This document shows, one piece after another, positions 8,604 through 17,469 of a stretch of 64,000 nucleotides of DNA. The position numbers and the translations under genes are program-made. The notes beneath the pieces were generated by a model. It was not told the origin of the DNA and made no database searches. It was given only the letters and a program-made list of their open reading frames with translations. Position 1 is the stretch's first letter; each line of letters starts with the position of its first letter. Origin of the DNA: Alistipes shahii WAL 8301 (GTDB taxonomy: Bacteria > Bacteroidota > Bacteroidia > Bacteroidales > Rikenellaceae); assembly GCF_025145845.1 (NCBI RefSeq), contig NZ_CP102253.1:1550001-1614000 (forward strand), written 5' to 3'.

Positions 8604-9560
8604 ATGGATAAATTCACCTGCGTAGAAGACATCGGCGACCTTCGTCAGGCTGTCGCCGAAGCATTGGAGATCAAGCGCGACCGCTTCCAGTTCACGGGAC
8701 TGGGGCGCAACAAGACCCTTTTGATGCTCTTCTTCAATTCAAGCCTCCGCACGCGGCTTTCAACCCAGAAGGCCGCCATGAACCTCGGCATGAACGTCAT
8801 GGTCCTCGACGTCAACCAGGGGGCGTGGAAACTCGAAACCCAGCGGGGTGTGGTGATGGACGGCGACAAGGCCGAACACCTGCTCGAAGCCATTCCGGTC
8901 ATGGGATCGTACTGCGACGTGATCGGCGTAAGATCGTTCGCACGGTTTCAGGACAAAGCCGAGGATTACGAGGAACGCGTGCTGGAGCAGTTCATCCGCC
9001 ACTCGGGCCGTCCGGTCTTCTCGATGGAGGCCGCGACGCGCCACCCGTTGCAGAGTTTCGCCGACCTGATCACCATCGAGGAGCACAAGGCCGTGGAGCG
9101 TCCGAAGGTCGTGATGACCTGGGCGCCGCACCCCAACGCCCTGCCGCAGGCCGTGCCCAACTCGTTCGCCGAGTGGATGAACGCCGCGGACTACGATTTC
9201 GTCATCACCCACCCCGAAGGGTACGAACTGGACCCGAAGTTCGTGGGCGCGGCGCGCGTCGAATACGACCAGCGCAAGGCCCTCGAAGGCGCCGACTTCG
9301 TCTACGCCAAGAACTGGGCCGCCTATACGGACCCCAATTACGGCAAGGTGCTGTCGCGCGACCGCGCATGGACGGTCGATGCGGAGAAGATGGCGCTCAC
9401 GAACAACGCCCGCTTCATGCACTGCCTGCCCGTAAGGCGCAACATGATCGTCACGGACGAGGTGATCGAATCGCCCCGTTCGCTGGTGATCCCCGAGGCC
9501 GCGAACCGCGAGATCGCGGCCCAGGTGGTACTCAAACGACTGCTGGAGGGTCTGAACTGA
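8604..9560 (+). CDS. argF': N-succinylornithine-type carbamoyltransferase
   Basis: 318 residues, very close throughout to the Bacteroides fragilis N-succinyl-L-ornithine carbamoyltransferase as I recall it, and unlike classic ornithine carbamoyltransferases. The carbamoyl-phosphate site is SSLRTRLS, and FMHCLPVRRNM gives the HCLP loop. It makes N-acyl-citrulline, so argE must act after this step. In the published work one residue (Pro90 in B. fragilis, Glu92 in the Xanthomonas N-acetyl enzyme) sets succinyl versus acetyl preference. Here the segment reads DGDKAEH, which puts Ala at position 90, so the acyl preference is open. Confidence 0.93.
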   Translation: MDKFTCVEDIGDLRQAVAEALEIKRDRFQFTGLGRNKTLLMLFFNSSLRTRLSTQKAAMNLGMNVMVLDVNQGAWKLETQRGVVMDGDKAEHLLEAIPVMGSYCDVIGVRSFARFQDKAEDYEERVLEQFIRHSGRPVFSMEAATRHPLQSFADLITIEEHKAVERPKVVMTWAPHPNALPQAVPNSFAEWMNAADYDFVITHPEGYELDPKFVGAARVEYDQRKALEGADFVYAKNWAAYTDPNYGKVLSRDRAWTVDAEKMALTNNARFMHCLPVRRNMIVTDEVIESPRSLVIPEAANREIAAQVVLKRLLEGLN

Positions 9561-10333
9561 TGGAACGGATCACAGTCGTAAAAATAGGCGGCAACGTCAT
9601 CGACAACCCCGCGGCGATGAAGCGCTTCCTGAAGGAGTTCGCCGCGCTGGAAGGCCCCAAAATACTCGTGCACGGAGGCGGAAAACTGGCCACGCGGCTG
9701 GCCGAGCGGCTGGAGCTGAAGGTGCAGATGGTCGACGGACGCCGCATCACCGACAAGGGAACGCTTGACGTGGTGACGATGGTTTACGCCGGGCTTATCA
9801 ACAAGCAGGCGGTGGCCGGATTGCAGGCCGCAGGATGCAACGCCCTCGGGCTGTCGGGCGCCGACGGAAACGCCGTCACGGCCCGGCGCCGCAGCCCCCA
9901 GCCGGTCGACTACGGGTTCGTGGGCGACATCGAACGGGTGGACTCCGCGCTGCTGCGCAGGCTGCTCGAAGACGGCATGGCACCCGTCTTCTCGGCCATC
10001 ATGCACGACGGAAAAGGGACCCTGCTGAACTGCAACGCCGACAGCGTGGCTTCGGCCGTAGCGCTGGGCGCGGCGGAAATCGCCCCGACAGACCTGGTTT
10101 TCTGCTTCGAGAAAGCCGGGGTTCTGCGCAACCCGGACGACGACACGTCGCTGATCCGTGAGATCACGGCCGCAACCTATCCGCCGCTCAAGGCCGACGG
10201 CGTCGTGAGCAAAGGGATGATCCCCAAGATCGAAAACGCCCTGAAAGCCGTCGAAAAAGGGGTGCGGAGCGTGACGATCCGAAGCTCCGAAAACCTGTCG
10301 AACGGAATCGGAACGGTGATCCGGAATTCATAA
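9560..10333 (+). CDS. argB: N-acetyl(succinyl)glutamate kinase
   Basis: 257 residues, the usual length of ArgB. An amino-acid kinase fold phosphorylates the gamma-carboxyl of N-acyl-glutamate. Motifs are VVKIGGNVID at the N-terminus, LVHGGGK in the acyl-glutamate and ATP site, NCNADSVA and VVSKGMIPKIENAL at the C-terminus. The ATG overlaps the stop of the carbamoyltransferase gene by one base (TGATG), so the two are coupled. No N-terminal kinked helix typical of arginine-inhibited hexameric kinases is present, which suggests little arginine feedback (inference). Confidence 0.95.
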   Translation: MERITVVKIGGNVIDNPAAMKRFLKEFAALEGPKILVHGGGKLATRLAERLELKVQMVDGRRITDKGTLDVVTMVYAGLINKQAVAGLQAAGCNALGLSGADGNAVTARRRSPQPVDYGFVGDIERVDSALLRRLLEDGMAPVFSAIMHDGKGTLLNCNADSVASAVALGAAEIAPTDLVFCFEKAGVLRNPDDDTSLIREITAATYPPLKADGVVSKGMIPKIENALKAVEKGVRSVTIRSSENLSNGIGTVIRNS

Positions 10334-10394
10334 TTCACAATTAGAATAGTTCGATGTCGTAATTGCCTGATCCATGCCCCGGATGCTGTCAGCC

Positions 10395-10500
10395 GCCGTA
10401 CTCGCCGCCTTCGGCGTCGTATTCAAATCCGACCCCACCCCGGCCCTCCTTCAGGGAGGGGGATGGCGTCGTTCCGAACCGCAGTCGATTGCAACACGAA
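10395..10500 (-). repeat. Intergenic repeat element, copy B (between argB and argE)
   Basis: Reverse-orientation relative of 4385-4480: read on the minus strand it has a CCTCC/GGAGG hairpin and then ACGACGCCGAAGGCGGCGA. It fills most of the argB-argE gap and explains why an apparent upstream extension of argE (from 10463) is poorly coding. Confidence 0.6.
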
Positions 10501-10528
10501 TGTAGCTAATTCTATTAAAATTCAAAAT

Positions 10529-11608
10529 TTGGACGCACACATCACAGAGGTCGTAGAACTCTTAAAACAGCTCATCGCGACGCCCTCCCGCTCACGCGAC
10601 GAGGCGCGCACGGCAGACCTGCTCCACGCATTCCTCGCCCAACGCGGAGCGGCGCCCGAACGGCTTGCGAACAATGTCTGGGCACGGGCCGAGGGGTTCG
10701 ACCCCGCACGACCGACGCTGCTCCTGAATTCGCACCACGACACGGTGCGCCCGGCGGCATCGTACACGCGGGACCCCTATGCGCCCACCGTCGAGGACGG
10801 AAAACTTTACGGACTGGGAAGCAACGACGCGGGGGCTTCGGTGGTATGTCTGTTGGAGACTTTTCTCACGTTCCGCACGCGTCCGCTGCCCTTCAACCTC
10901 GTGCTGGGAATCTCGGCCGAGGAGGAGTGCATGGGCGAAAACGGCATCCGCGCCCTGCTGCCCGTTCTGGGGAAAGTGGACATGGCGCTGGTGGGCGAAC
11001 CGACGGGGATGCAGGCCGCAACAGGCGAACGGGGACTGGTCGTTCTGGATTGCACGGCGCACGGCCGGAGCGGCCATGCGGCGCGCGGCGAAGGGGTCAA
11101 CGCCCTCTACATCGCGCTGGACGACATCGCGCGGCTGCGCTCTTTCCGCTTCGGACGGGAATCGGAACTGTTAGGACCCATCGGCATTGCGGTGACGCAG
11201 ATCGAGGCGGGCACGCAGCACAACGTCGTGCCCGACACGTGCCGCTTCGTCGTGGATGTCCGCACCACGGACGCCTACTCGAACGAGGAGACGGTCGGGA
11301 TCCTGCGGGCGGCCCTCCGCTCCGAGGCCGTGCCGCGGTCGACGCGCATCCGCGCCGCGGCGGTCGGCGGGGAACATCCGCTGGTGAAGGCCGCAGTCGC
11401 CGCGGGACGCGAAACCTATGTTTCGCCGACCACTTCGGACCGCACGCTGATGCCCTTCCCGGCACTCAAGATGGGTCCCGGACAATCGTCGCGGTCGCAC
11501 ACGGCCGACGAATTCGTCCTCCTCGAGGAGATCGCGGAGGGAATCGCCGTTTATGAAAAGTACATCGGAAAATTAGCACAGGAATATGGCTGGAAAACTT
11601 TGGGATAA
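10529..11608 (+). CDS. argE: M20-family deacylase, N-acetyl(succinyl)citrulline/ornithine deacetylase
   Basis: About 359 residues from TTG 10529 (MDAHITEVVELLKQLIATPS). An ATG at 10463 would start inside an intergenic repeat, so I prefer the later start. Zinc-site motifs of the M20 family are present: LLLNSHHDTV, GLGSNDAGASV (metal-bridging Asp), SAEEECMGENG (catalytic Glu pair) and a C-terminal SRSHTADE with the last His. In this pathway it removes the acyl group from N-acyl-citrulline. It overlaps argH by 23 bases, which suggests coupling. Confidence 0.9.
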   Translation: MDAHITEVVELLKQLIATPSRSRDEARTADLLHAFLAQRGAAPERLANNVWARAEGFDPARPTLLLNSHHDTVRPAASYTRDPYAPTVEDGKLYGLGSNDAGASVVCLLETFLTFRTRPLPFNLVLGISAEEECMGENGIRALLPVLGKVDMALVGEPTGMQAATGERGLVVLDCTAHGRSGHAARGEGVNALYIALDDIARLRSFRFGRESELLGPIGIAVTQIEAGTQHNVVPDTCRFVVDVRTTDAYSNEETVGILRAALRSEAVPRSTRIRAAAVGGEHPLVKAAVAAGRETYVSPTTSDRTLMPFPALKMGPGQSSRSHTADEFVLLEEIAEGIAVYEKYIGKLAQEYGWKTLG

Positions 11609-12884
11609 AGGCTACGAGCCGGACAAAATGATCGAGGAATACACCGTGGGCGACGACCGCGAACTGGACATGCGCCTGGCGCGCTACGACGTCGAAGGGT
11701 CGCTGGCGCATATCGCCATGCTCGAGACCATCGGGCTGCTGACGGCGGAAGAACTCGAAAAACTCACCGCAGGGCTGAAAGAGATCGCCGCGGAGATCGA
11801 AGCCGGGCGTTTCGAGATCGAACCCGGCACGGAGGACGTTCATTCGCAGGTCGAGCTGATGCTCACCCGCCGGCTGGGCGACGCGGGCAAGAAAATACAC
11901 TCGGGGCGTTCGCGCAACGATCAGGTCCTCGTGGACCTCAAACTGTTCCTGCGCGACGAACTGCGGCAGGTGGCCGACGCCGTGAAGAGGGTCTTCGACC
12001 GGTTGCAGGAGCAGAGCGAAAAGTATAAGGAGGTGCTGATGCCGGGTTACACCCACCTCCAGATCGCCATGCCCTCGTCGTTCGGACTGTGGTTCGGGGC
12101 CTATGCCGAGACGCTCGCGGACGACATGCGTCTGGTGGCCGCGGCGTGGCACATCGCCAACCAGAATCCGCTGGGATCGGCCGCCGGATACGGCTCGTCG
12201 TTCCCGCTCGACCGCACGATGACCACCCGTCTGATGGGCTTCGAGGAGCTGCACTACAACGTCGTGGCGGCGCAGATGAGCCGCGGCAAGAGCGAACGCG
12301 CCGCAGCAGCCGCCATCGCCGCCGTGGCCGCGACGATCGGCCGGCTGGCGATGGACGTATGTCTGTTTATGAGCCAGAATTTCGGGTTCGTGTCGCTGCC
12401 CGACGAGCTGACCACCGGGTCGAGCATCATGCCCCACAAGAAGAATCCCGACGTCTTCGAGATCATGCGCGGACGCTGCAACCGCCTGCAATCGGTTCCC
12501 AACGAGATCGCGCTGCTGACGACCAACCTCCCCGTGGGTTACCACCGCGACCTGCAACTGTTGAAGGACATCCTCTTCCCGGCGACGACGGAGATCAAAC
12601 GCACGCTCGCGATGTGCGACTTCATGCTTGCGCACATCCGCGTCAACGAGCACATCCTCGACGACAAAAAATACGACTATCTGTTCACGGTGGAGGACGT
12701 CAACCGGATGGTGCTGGCGGGCACGCCCTTCCGCGAAGCCTACAAGCAGGTGGGCATGGCCGTCCAAAGGGGCGAATACACGCCAACACGCGAGGTGCGC
12801 CACACCCACGAAGGCAGCATCGGCAACCTCTGCACGGCCCAGATCCGCCGCAAGATGGAGCGCGTGATGCAGGAGTTCGAGTAG
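11586..12884 (+). CDS. argH: Argininosuccinate lyase
   Basis: 432 residues. It splits argininosuccinate into arginine and fumarate, the last step of the pathway. The fumarase/aspartase signature is GSSIMPHKKNPD with the mobile catalytic loop Ser, and EDVHSQVE, SGRSRNDQV and GYTHLQIAMP are the other conserved regions. It starts inside argE and ends the arginine gene run; after it comes a GC-rich tandem repeat and a new promoter. Confidence 0.96.
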   Translation: MAGKLWDKGYEPDKMIEEYTVGDDRELDMRLARYDVEGSLAHIAMLETIGLLTAEELEKLTAGLKEIAAEIEAGRFEIEPGTEDVHSQVELMLTRRLGDAGKKIHSGRSRNDQVLVDLKLFLRDELRQVADAVKRVFDRLQEQSEKYKEVLMPGYTHLQIAMPSSFGLWFGAYAETLADDMRLVAAAWHIANQNPLGSAAGYGSSFPLDRTMTTRLMGFEELHYNVVAAQMSRGKSERAAAAAIAAVAATIGRLAMDVCLFMSQNFGFVSLPDELTTGSSIMPHKKNPDVFEIMRGRCNRLQSVPNEIALLTTNLPVGYHRDLQLLKDILFPATTEIKRTLAMCDFMLAHIRVNEHILDDKKYDYLFTVEDVNRMVLAGTPFREAYKQVGMAVQRGEYTPTREVRHTHEGSIGNLCTAQIRRKMERVMQEFE

Positions 12885-12901
12885 GCGCGGCGCGGGCGGA
12901 C

Positions 12902-12984
12902 AACAGGCGTGGCGGCGAAAAGCAGGCGCGGACAGGCAACAGACGCGGCGGCGAGATGCAGGCGCGGTGCGGGCAACAGGCGCG
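12902..12984 (+). repeat. 36-bp GC-rich tandem repeat, about 2.3 copies
   Basis: Units start at AACAG at 12902, 12938 and 12974, exactly 36 bases apart, with a few substitutions per unit (AACAGGCGTGGCGGCGA in unit 1, AACAGACGCGGCGGCGA in unit 2). It lies between the argH stop and the next promoter. Confidence 0.8.
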
Positions 12985-12988
12985 GATG

Positions 12989-13019
12989 TTTGGCCGTTCG
13001 GAATAATTGACTAACTTTG
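12989..13019 (+). promoter_or_regulatory. Bacteroidetes-type promoter for the DUF4139 gene
   Basis: TTTG at 12989-12992 and TAACTTTG at 13012-13019, 19 bases apart, an ideal -33/-7 pair. The start codon follows 28 bases after the -7 box. Confidence 0.8.
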
Positions 13020-13047
13020 TCTGTAACCAACCCAAACCGACAAAGCA

Positions 13048-14949
13048 ATGAATCTGAAACGCATGCTGTTGCTGCTGGCGTTGTCCGCAGCTATTTCGGC
13101 CGTCGCCGGACCGCAGAAAGTCAAGACCTCCGTTGAAAAAGTGACCCTGTTCATCGACGGGGCGCAGGTGACGCGCACCCGGCAGGTGGACCTCCCGGCC
13201 GGAAATTCGACGGTCGTATTCACCGGCCTGTCGCCCTATCTGGATGACAAGAGCATGCAGGTCAGCGCCAAAGGCCCATTCACGGTGACGGCCGTCAACC
13301 GGCTTTTCAACCACACCGACAGTCTCGAACGCTCGACCCGCCGGCAGACGCTGGAACAGGAGATCGACAAAACGCAGCAGCAGCTGGACCGGCTGAAGGC
13401 CTCGCGCGAGGTCGTGGATGCGGAGAGCGAACTGCTGAAAACGAACTGCTCGGTCGCCAACCGGAACGTCGCCACCCCGCTGGCCGCCATCAGGGAGCTG
13501 AACGAGTACTATGCCGCACGGCTGGAAGCGCTGAAAAGCAAGGCGCTCTCCCTCGACGCGGAAGAGGAGAAAATCAACGAGCGCAGACGGCAGATTCTGG
13601 CCGAACTGGTGAATCTGGGCGGCAGACAGTCGGACCCGATGAGCGAAGTGGAGGTGCGGATCGAAGCCCCCGCGACCTGCAAGGCGTCGTTCACGCTGAC
13701 CTACTACGTCCGCAACGCCGGCTGGTTCCCCTCGTACGACATCCGTTCGGGCGGGTTGTCGGAGCCGGTGGAGATCTCCTACAAGGCCAATATTTTCCAG
13801 AACACCGGAGAGGAGTGGAAGAACGTCGCCTTGACGCTCTCCTCGTCGAACCCCAATACCGGGAGCATCGCCCCGAAATTGCAGACCTGGCGGCTCGACT
13901 ACGGTCTCGTCCCGCCCCGCTACAACCTCAACATGACGAACAACACCGTGTCGGGAACAGTCCTCGACCATCAGCGCAAACCCCTGCCCGGAGCGACCGT
14001 CCTGATTCCCGGCACGACCATCGGCGCCGTCACCGACACCCGGGGCAGCTACTCGATCACCGTTCCCAACGGTGCTTCCAGCCTGCAATTCAGCTACGTC
14101 GGCTACATACCCCGAACGGAGCGAATCACGGGCAACACGATGAACGTCGTGATGCAGGAGGACGCGACGAAGGTGGACGACGTGGTCGTCATGGGATACG
14201 GCGTCTCGAATCAACTGGCAGGCGCCGCACCGGGTGTCCGGATTCGCGGCACAGCGGCTTCGGACAGAAAGGTGGCGGAAGTCGATTTTGCAGACTTCGA
14301 CGCCGAGAGCGCCGTGATGGAGGTGGAGCAGACGCAGAGCCAGCTGGGCTACGAGTTCGAAATCAGACAGCCCTACACCATCCCTTCAGACGGCAAGAGC
14401 GTCGCAGCCGAAATCGGGAGGTTCGACCTGCCGGCCGCCTATATCTACCAGAGCACGCCGAAGATCGACAAGGACGCCTTCCTCGTGGCGGAGGCCACCG
14501 GCTGGGAGAGACTCAACCTGTTGCAGGGCGAGGCGAACGTCTATTTCGAAAACACGTTCGTCGGCAAGAGCATCCTCGATCCCGGTCAGACGAGCGACAC
14601 ACTCCGCTTCTCGATGGGCCGCGACCGAAGCATCCGCATCGAACGCACCAAAGAGAACGACTATTCGTCGCGCCGCGCCATCGGTTCGAACCAGACACAG
14701 ACCGTGGCGTGGAAGTTCTCCGTGCGCAACACACGCCCGGAACCCGTCGTGCTGACGCTCGCCGACCAGCTGCCCGTATCGCGCAACAGCGCCATCGCCG
14801 TATCGGCCGAGGAGTTGAGCGGAGGCCAACTGGACAAGGAGAGCGGCATCGTCACCTGGAGGCTGGAGCTGAAACCCGGCGAGCAGCGCGAACTGTGCCT
14901 GCGCTACGCCGTGAAATATCCCAAAGGCCGCAGCCTGACAATCGAGTGA
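13048..14949 (+). CDS. DUF4140/DUF4139 protein with inserted carboxypeptidase-regulatory-like domain
   Basis: 633 residues with a signal peptide (MNLKRMLLLLALSAAISAVA). The N-terminal DUF4140 part (KVTLFIDGAQVTRTR) is followed by a coiled-coil-like stretch (about 95-185), then DUF4139 from about residue 200. About residues 295-375 form a separate module starting VSGTVLDHQRKPLPGATV and ending KVDDVVVMGYG, which is the CarboxypepD_reg-like domain and plug-start motif normally found at the N-terminus of SusC/TonB-dependent receptors. DUF4139 resumes after it up to the C-terminus. Function is unknown; export to the periplasm or surface is likely. It has its own promoter and shares a terminator with efp. 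Confidence 0.85.
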   Translation: MNLKRMLLLLALSAAISAVAGPQKVKTSVEKVTLFIDGAQVTRTRQVDLPAGNSTVVFTGLSPYLDDKSMQVSAKGPFTVTAVNRLFNHTDSLERSTRRQTLEQEIDKTQQQLDRLKASREVVDAESELLKTNCSVANRNVATPLAAIRELNEYYAARLEALKSKALSLDAEEEKINERRRQILAELVNLGGRQSDPMSEVEVRIEAPATCKASFTLTYYVRNAGWFPSYDIRSGGLSEPVEISYKANIFQNTGEEWKNVALTLSSSNPNTGSIAPKLQTWRLDYGLVPPRYNLNMTNNTVSGTVLDHQRKPLPGATVLIPGTTIGAVTDTRGSYSITVPNGASSLQFSYVGYIPRTERITGNTMNVVMQEDATKVDDVVVMGYGVSNQLAGAAPGVRIRGTAASDRKVAEVDFADFDAESAVMEVEQTQSQLGYEFEIRQPYTIPSDGKSVAAEIGRFDLPAAYIYQSTPKIDKDAFLVAEATGWERLNLLQGEANVYFENTFVGKSILDPGQTSDTLRFSMGRDRSIRIERTKENDYSSRRAIGSNQTQTVAWKFSVRNTRPEPVVLTLADQLPVSRNSAIAVSAEELSGGQLDKESGIVTWRLELKPGEQRELCLRYAVKYPKGRSLTIE

Positions 14950-14970
14950 CCCGAAGAGGGGAGGGAAACG

Positions 14971-15003
14971 AAAAAGGGAGGACTGCATCGTCCTCCCTTT
15001 TTT
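14971..15003. terminator. Bidirectional intrinsic terminator between convergent genes
   Basis: AAAAAGGGAGGAC, TGCATC loop, GTCCTCCCTTTTTT: a 13-base stem flanked by A and T runs that works for the DUF4139 gene on plus and efp on minus. Confidence 0.9.
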
Positions 15004-15021
15004 CGAAGCCGTAACTTCCGC

Positions 15022-15609
15022 CTATTTGATGCGCTCGTAGTACTCACGGGTGCGGGTGTCGACACGGATCTTGTCGCCCGTGTTGATGAACAGCGGCACA
15101 CGGATCGTGGCGCCGTCCTTCGCCGTCGCGGAGTTCACCGTCGCGGGTTTCAGCGAGTTGGTCGACGCCGTGTCGCCCTTGATGCCCGGCTCGGTGTAGA
15201 TCACCTCCATATCGACGATCGGAGGAAGTTCGGCCGAAAGAACGGCCTCCTTCTCGGTGTGGAACATCACCTCGACGATCTGACCGTCGGTGATCAGGTC
15301 GTAGTTGTTGATCAGGTTCCGGTCGATGTTGATCTCCTCGAAAGTCTCGGTGTGCATGAAATGCGCTCCCAGATCATCCTCGTAGGTGAACTGATAAGGA
15401 CGGCGCTCGACGCGCACCTGCTCGATCTTCTGGCTTACCGACGAGAAGGTGTTTTCCAGCACGCGGCCGTTTTCCAGATTCTTGAGTTTCGAACGGACGA
15501 AGGCAGGGCCTTTGCCCGGTTTGCAGTGCTGGAAATCGACCACAAGGAACGTCTTGCCGTCCATTTCGATACACATGCCGATCTTGATGTCAGCTGCTGT
15601 AATTGTCAT
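15022..15609 (-). CDS. efp: Elongation factor P
   Basis: 195 residues with the three-domain layout of EF-P: KOW-like N-domain, central OB domain and C-terminal OB domain ending with GDKIRVDTRTREYYERIK. It rescues ribosomes stalled at polyproline stretches. The tip Lys is K33 in CKPGKGPAF. Whether K33 is modified cannot be read here; the window holds no epmA or ymfI-like gene next to it. The C-domain carries an insertion-like stretch (IKGDTASTNSLKPATV) usual for the family. Confidence 0.97.
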   Translation of the reverse strand: MTITAADIKIGMCIEMDGKTFLVVDFQHCKPGKGPAFVRSKLKNLENGRVLENTFSSVSQKIEQVRVERRPYQFTYEDDLGAHFMHTETFEEINIDRNLINNYDLITDGQIVEVMFHTEKEAVLSAELPPIVDMEVIYTEPGIKGDTASTNSLKPATVNSATAKDGATIRVPLFINTGDKIRVDTRTREYYERIK

Positions 15610-15718
15610 AGGAATATGGTTTATAATTGTTGTTTTTTCGCGCCGCGAAGTTACGAAAAAAATCCGGAAATTCCTATTCCCGGGGCCACGGCCCGCTGCA
15701 AACGCCCGCAGAACGGCC

Positions 15719-16327
15719 TCAAAGCTCTATCGCCTTGCATTTGAGGCCCATCTGCCGGATCTTTTCCAGCGTACGGGGAAGTGCGTAACGCATGTTGCGG
15801 AAGGCCTTTTCGCTGTCGTGGAACACCACGATGGCGCCCGGCGCGAGGTGTTTCGTGACGTTCTTCAGGCAGGTGCGGGGCGACAGGCGGCGGTTGTAGT
15901 CGCGCGAGATGATGTCCCACATCACCAGTTTGTAACGCTGGCCCAGGAAACGCGCCTGCGCCGGGGTGATGCGCGCATAGGGCGGACGAAACAGTTCACT
16001 GTGGATCAGATCGTTGGCAAAATCGACATCCTCCGTATAGCGTTCGAGGCTCATGCCCCATCCCTTCTGGTGCGAATAGGTGTGGTTGCCCACCTTGTGC
16101 CCGGCGTCGAGAATGCGCTTGTAGAGGTCGGGATACATCTCGACGTTCTTGCCCAGCACGAAGAAGGTCGCTTTGGCATCGTACTTGTCCAGCGTCGAAA
16201 GAATCCACTCCGTGACGCCCGGCGTGGGACCGTCGTCGAAAGTCAGGAACACGCCGTCCTCGTCGTCGATCTCCCAGATCAGGTCCGGCATCAGGCGCCG
16301 GACTATTTTTGGCGGTTTCAAACGCAT
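15719..16327 (-). CDS. Polysaccharide deacetylase (NodB homology, CE4)
   Basis: 202 residues, one NodB domain with no signal peptide or membrane segment visible. All CE4 motifs are present: TFDDGPTPG (catalytic base and metal Asp), GNHTYSHQ (the two metal His), RPPYARI, VMWDIISRDY and IVVFHDS with the last catalytic His. It likely removes N-acetyl groups from peptidoglycan or another surface glycan. It is oriented head-to-head with the DUF4837 lipoprotein gene and followed by efp on the same strand. Confidence 0.9.
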   Translation of the reverse strand: MRLKPPKIVRRLMPDLIWEIDDEDGVFLTFDDGPTPGVTEWILSTLDKYDAKATFFVLGKNVEMYPDLYKRILDAGHKVGNHTYSHQKGWGMSLERYTEDVDFANDLIHSELFRPPYARITPAQARFLGQRYKLVMWDIISRDYNRRLSPRTCLKNVTKHLAPGAIVVFHDSEKAFRNMRYALPRTLEKIRQMGLKCKAIEL

Positions 16328-16374
16328 AACGCGGCAAAAATAGTGAAATTCCGCGCCATTTGGAAAAATATACG

Positions 16375-16382
16375 TATATTTG
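16375..16382 (+). promoter_or_regulatory. -7 box of the DUF4837 gene
   Basis: TATATTTG, 28 bases before the start codon. A TTTG at 16359 is too near to serve as -33 box. Confidence 0.55.
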
Positions 16383-16410
16383 TGATAAAGACAACTCGAA
16401 TCGACCGACT

Positions 16411-17415
16411 ATGAAAACGCTTTTCCGGATAACGATCGCAGCGCTGATCGTCGCGACGGCAGCAGGCTGCGACGCCTTCAAGACCCTGAACAATTCGAAA
16501 AAAAGTGCACAGGGAAAACCCTACGAACTGATCGTGGTATGTCCCCAGGCGGAGTGGACGGGCGAGGTCGGAGATTCGCTGCGCGCGATCTTCACCGCCC
16601 CGGTGCCCTATCTGAACCAGATCGAGCCGATCTTCGACGTGTTGCGCGTCACCGAACGCGGCTTCACGGGCATGGTCGCCGATCACCGCAACATTCTCAA
16701 GATTCTGGTCGATCCGGAGCTGAAGGAGACCACGACCGCCGTGCAGTACGACGTGACGTCCGATCCGCAGATCGTGATGACGCTGCAAGGCCCCAGCGAC
16801 GGAGCGCTGGTGAAATACCTCGCGGAAAACCGGGAGAACCTCGTCTATGCGCTCGAAAAGGCCGAACGCGACCGCGCCGTGAAGGCCAACGAGACCTATG
16901 GCAACCCCGGCATCGAGTCGGCCATTCTCAAAACGTTCGGCGTGGAGATGAAGGTTCCGAAGGGCTACACGCTGGCCGCACAGAAACCCGACTTCATCTG
17001 GGCGCGCAACGAGTACCCGACCGCCAGTCAGGGATTCTTCATCTACTCCTACCCCTACGAAGGCAAGCAGTCGCTCACGGAAGAGGCGCTGGTAGCCGCA
17101 CGCAACAAGTACGCGGCGCAGATTCCCGGCCCGTCGGAGGGTTCGTACATGATCACTTCGGACGCTTTCGCCCCCGACTACCGCCTGTTCCGCATGGAGG
17201 GACGCCTGTGGTGCGAACTCCGCGGATTCTGGGACGTGCACGGCGACTTCATGGGAGGCCCGTTCGTCAGCTATACGACCGTGGACACGGCCACCAACCG
17301 CGTCTTCACGCTCGACTGCTACGTCTACGCCCCCGATCTGAACAAACCCCGCAAGCGCAACTACATGCGGGGACTCGAACACCTGCTCTACTCGGTGCGT
17401 TTCCCCAGGCAGTAA
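16411..17415 (+). CDS. DUF4837 family lipoprotein
   Basis: 334 residues. The N-terminus is a lipoprotein signal (positively charged start, hydrophobic run, lipobox ATAAGC with the acylated Cys near residue 20). The rest reads as a globular protein, with WARNEYPTASQGFFIYSYPYEG and GRLWCELRGFWDVHGDFMGGPF as the blocks I associate with the Bacteroidetes family DUF4837. No enzymatic motif is visible; function unknown. The ATG 16411 gives the signal sequence directly; an upstream extension would overlap the promoter. Confidence 0.8.
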   Translation: MKTLFRITIAALIVATAAGCDAFKTLNNSKKSAQGKPYELIVVCPQAEWTGEVGDSLRAIFTAPVPYLNQIEPIFDVLRVTERGFTGMVADHRNILKILVDPELKETTTAVQYDVTSDPQIVMTLQGPSDGALVKYLAENRENLVYALEKAERDRAVKANETYGNPGIESAILKTFGVEMKVPKGYTLAAQKPDFIWARNEYPTASQGFFIYSYPYEGKQSLTEEALVAARNKYAAQIPGPSEGSYMITSDAFAPDYRLFRMEGRLWCELRGFWDVHGDFMGGPFVSYTTVDTATNRVFTLDCYVYAPDLNKPRKRNYMRGLEHLLYSVRFPRQ

Positions 17416-17469
17416 CCCCCGCTTCCGGCGCGCAACGCCCAACCGCGCGATGAGAAGAAACCGACGGAT

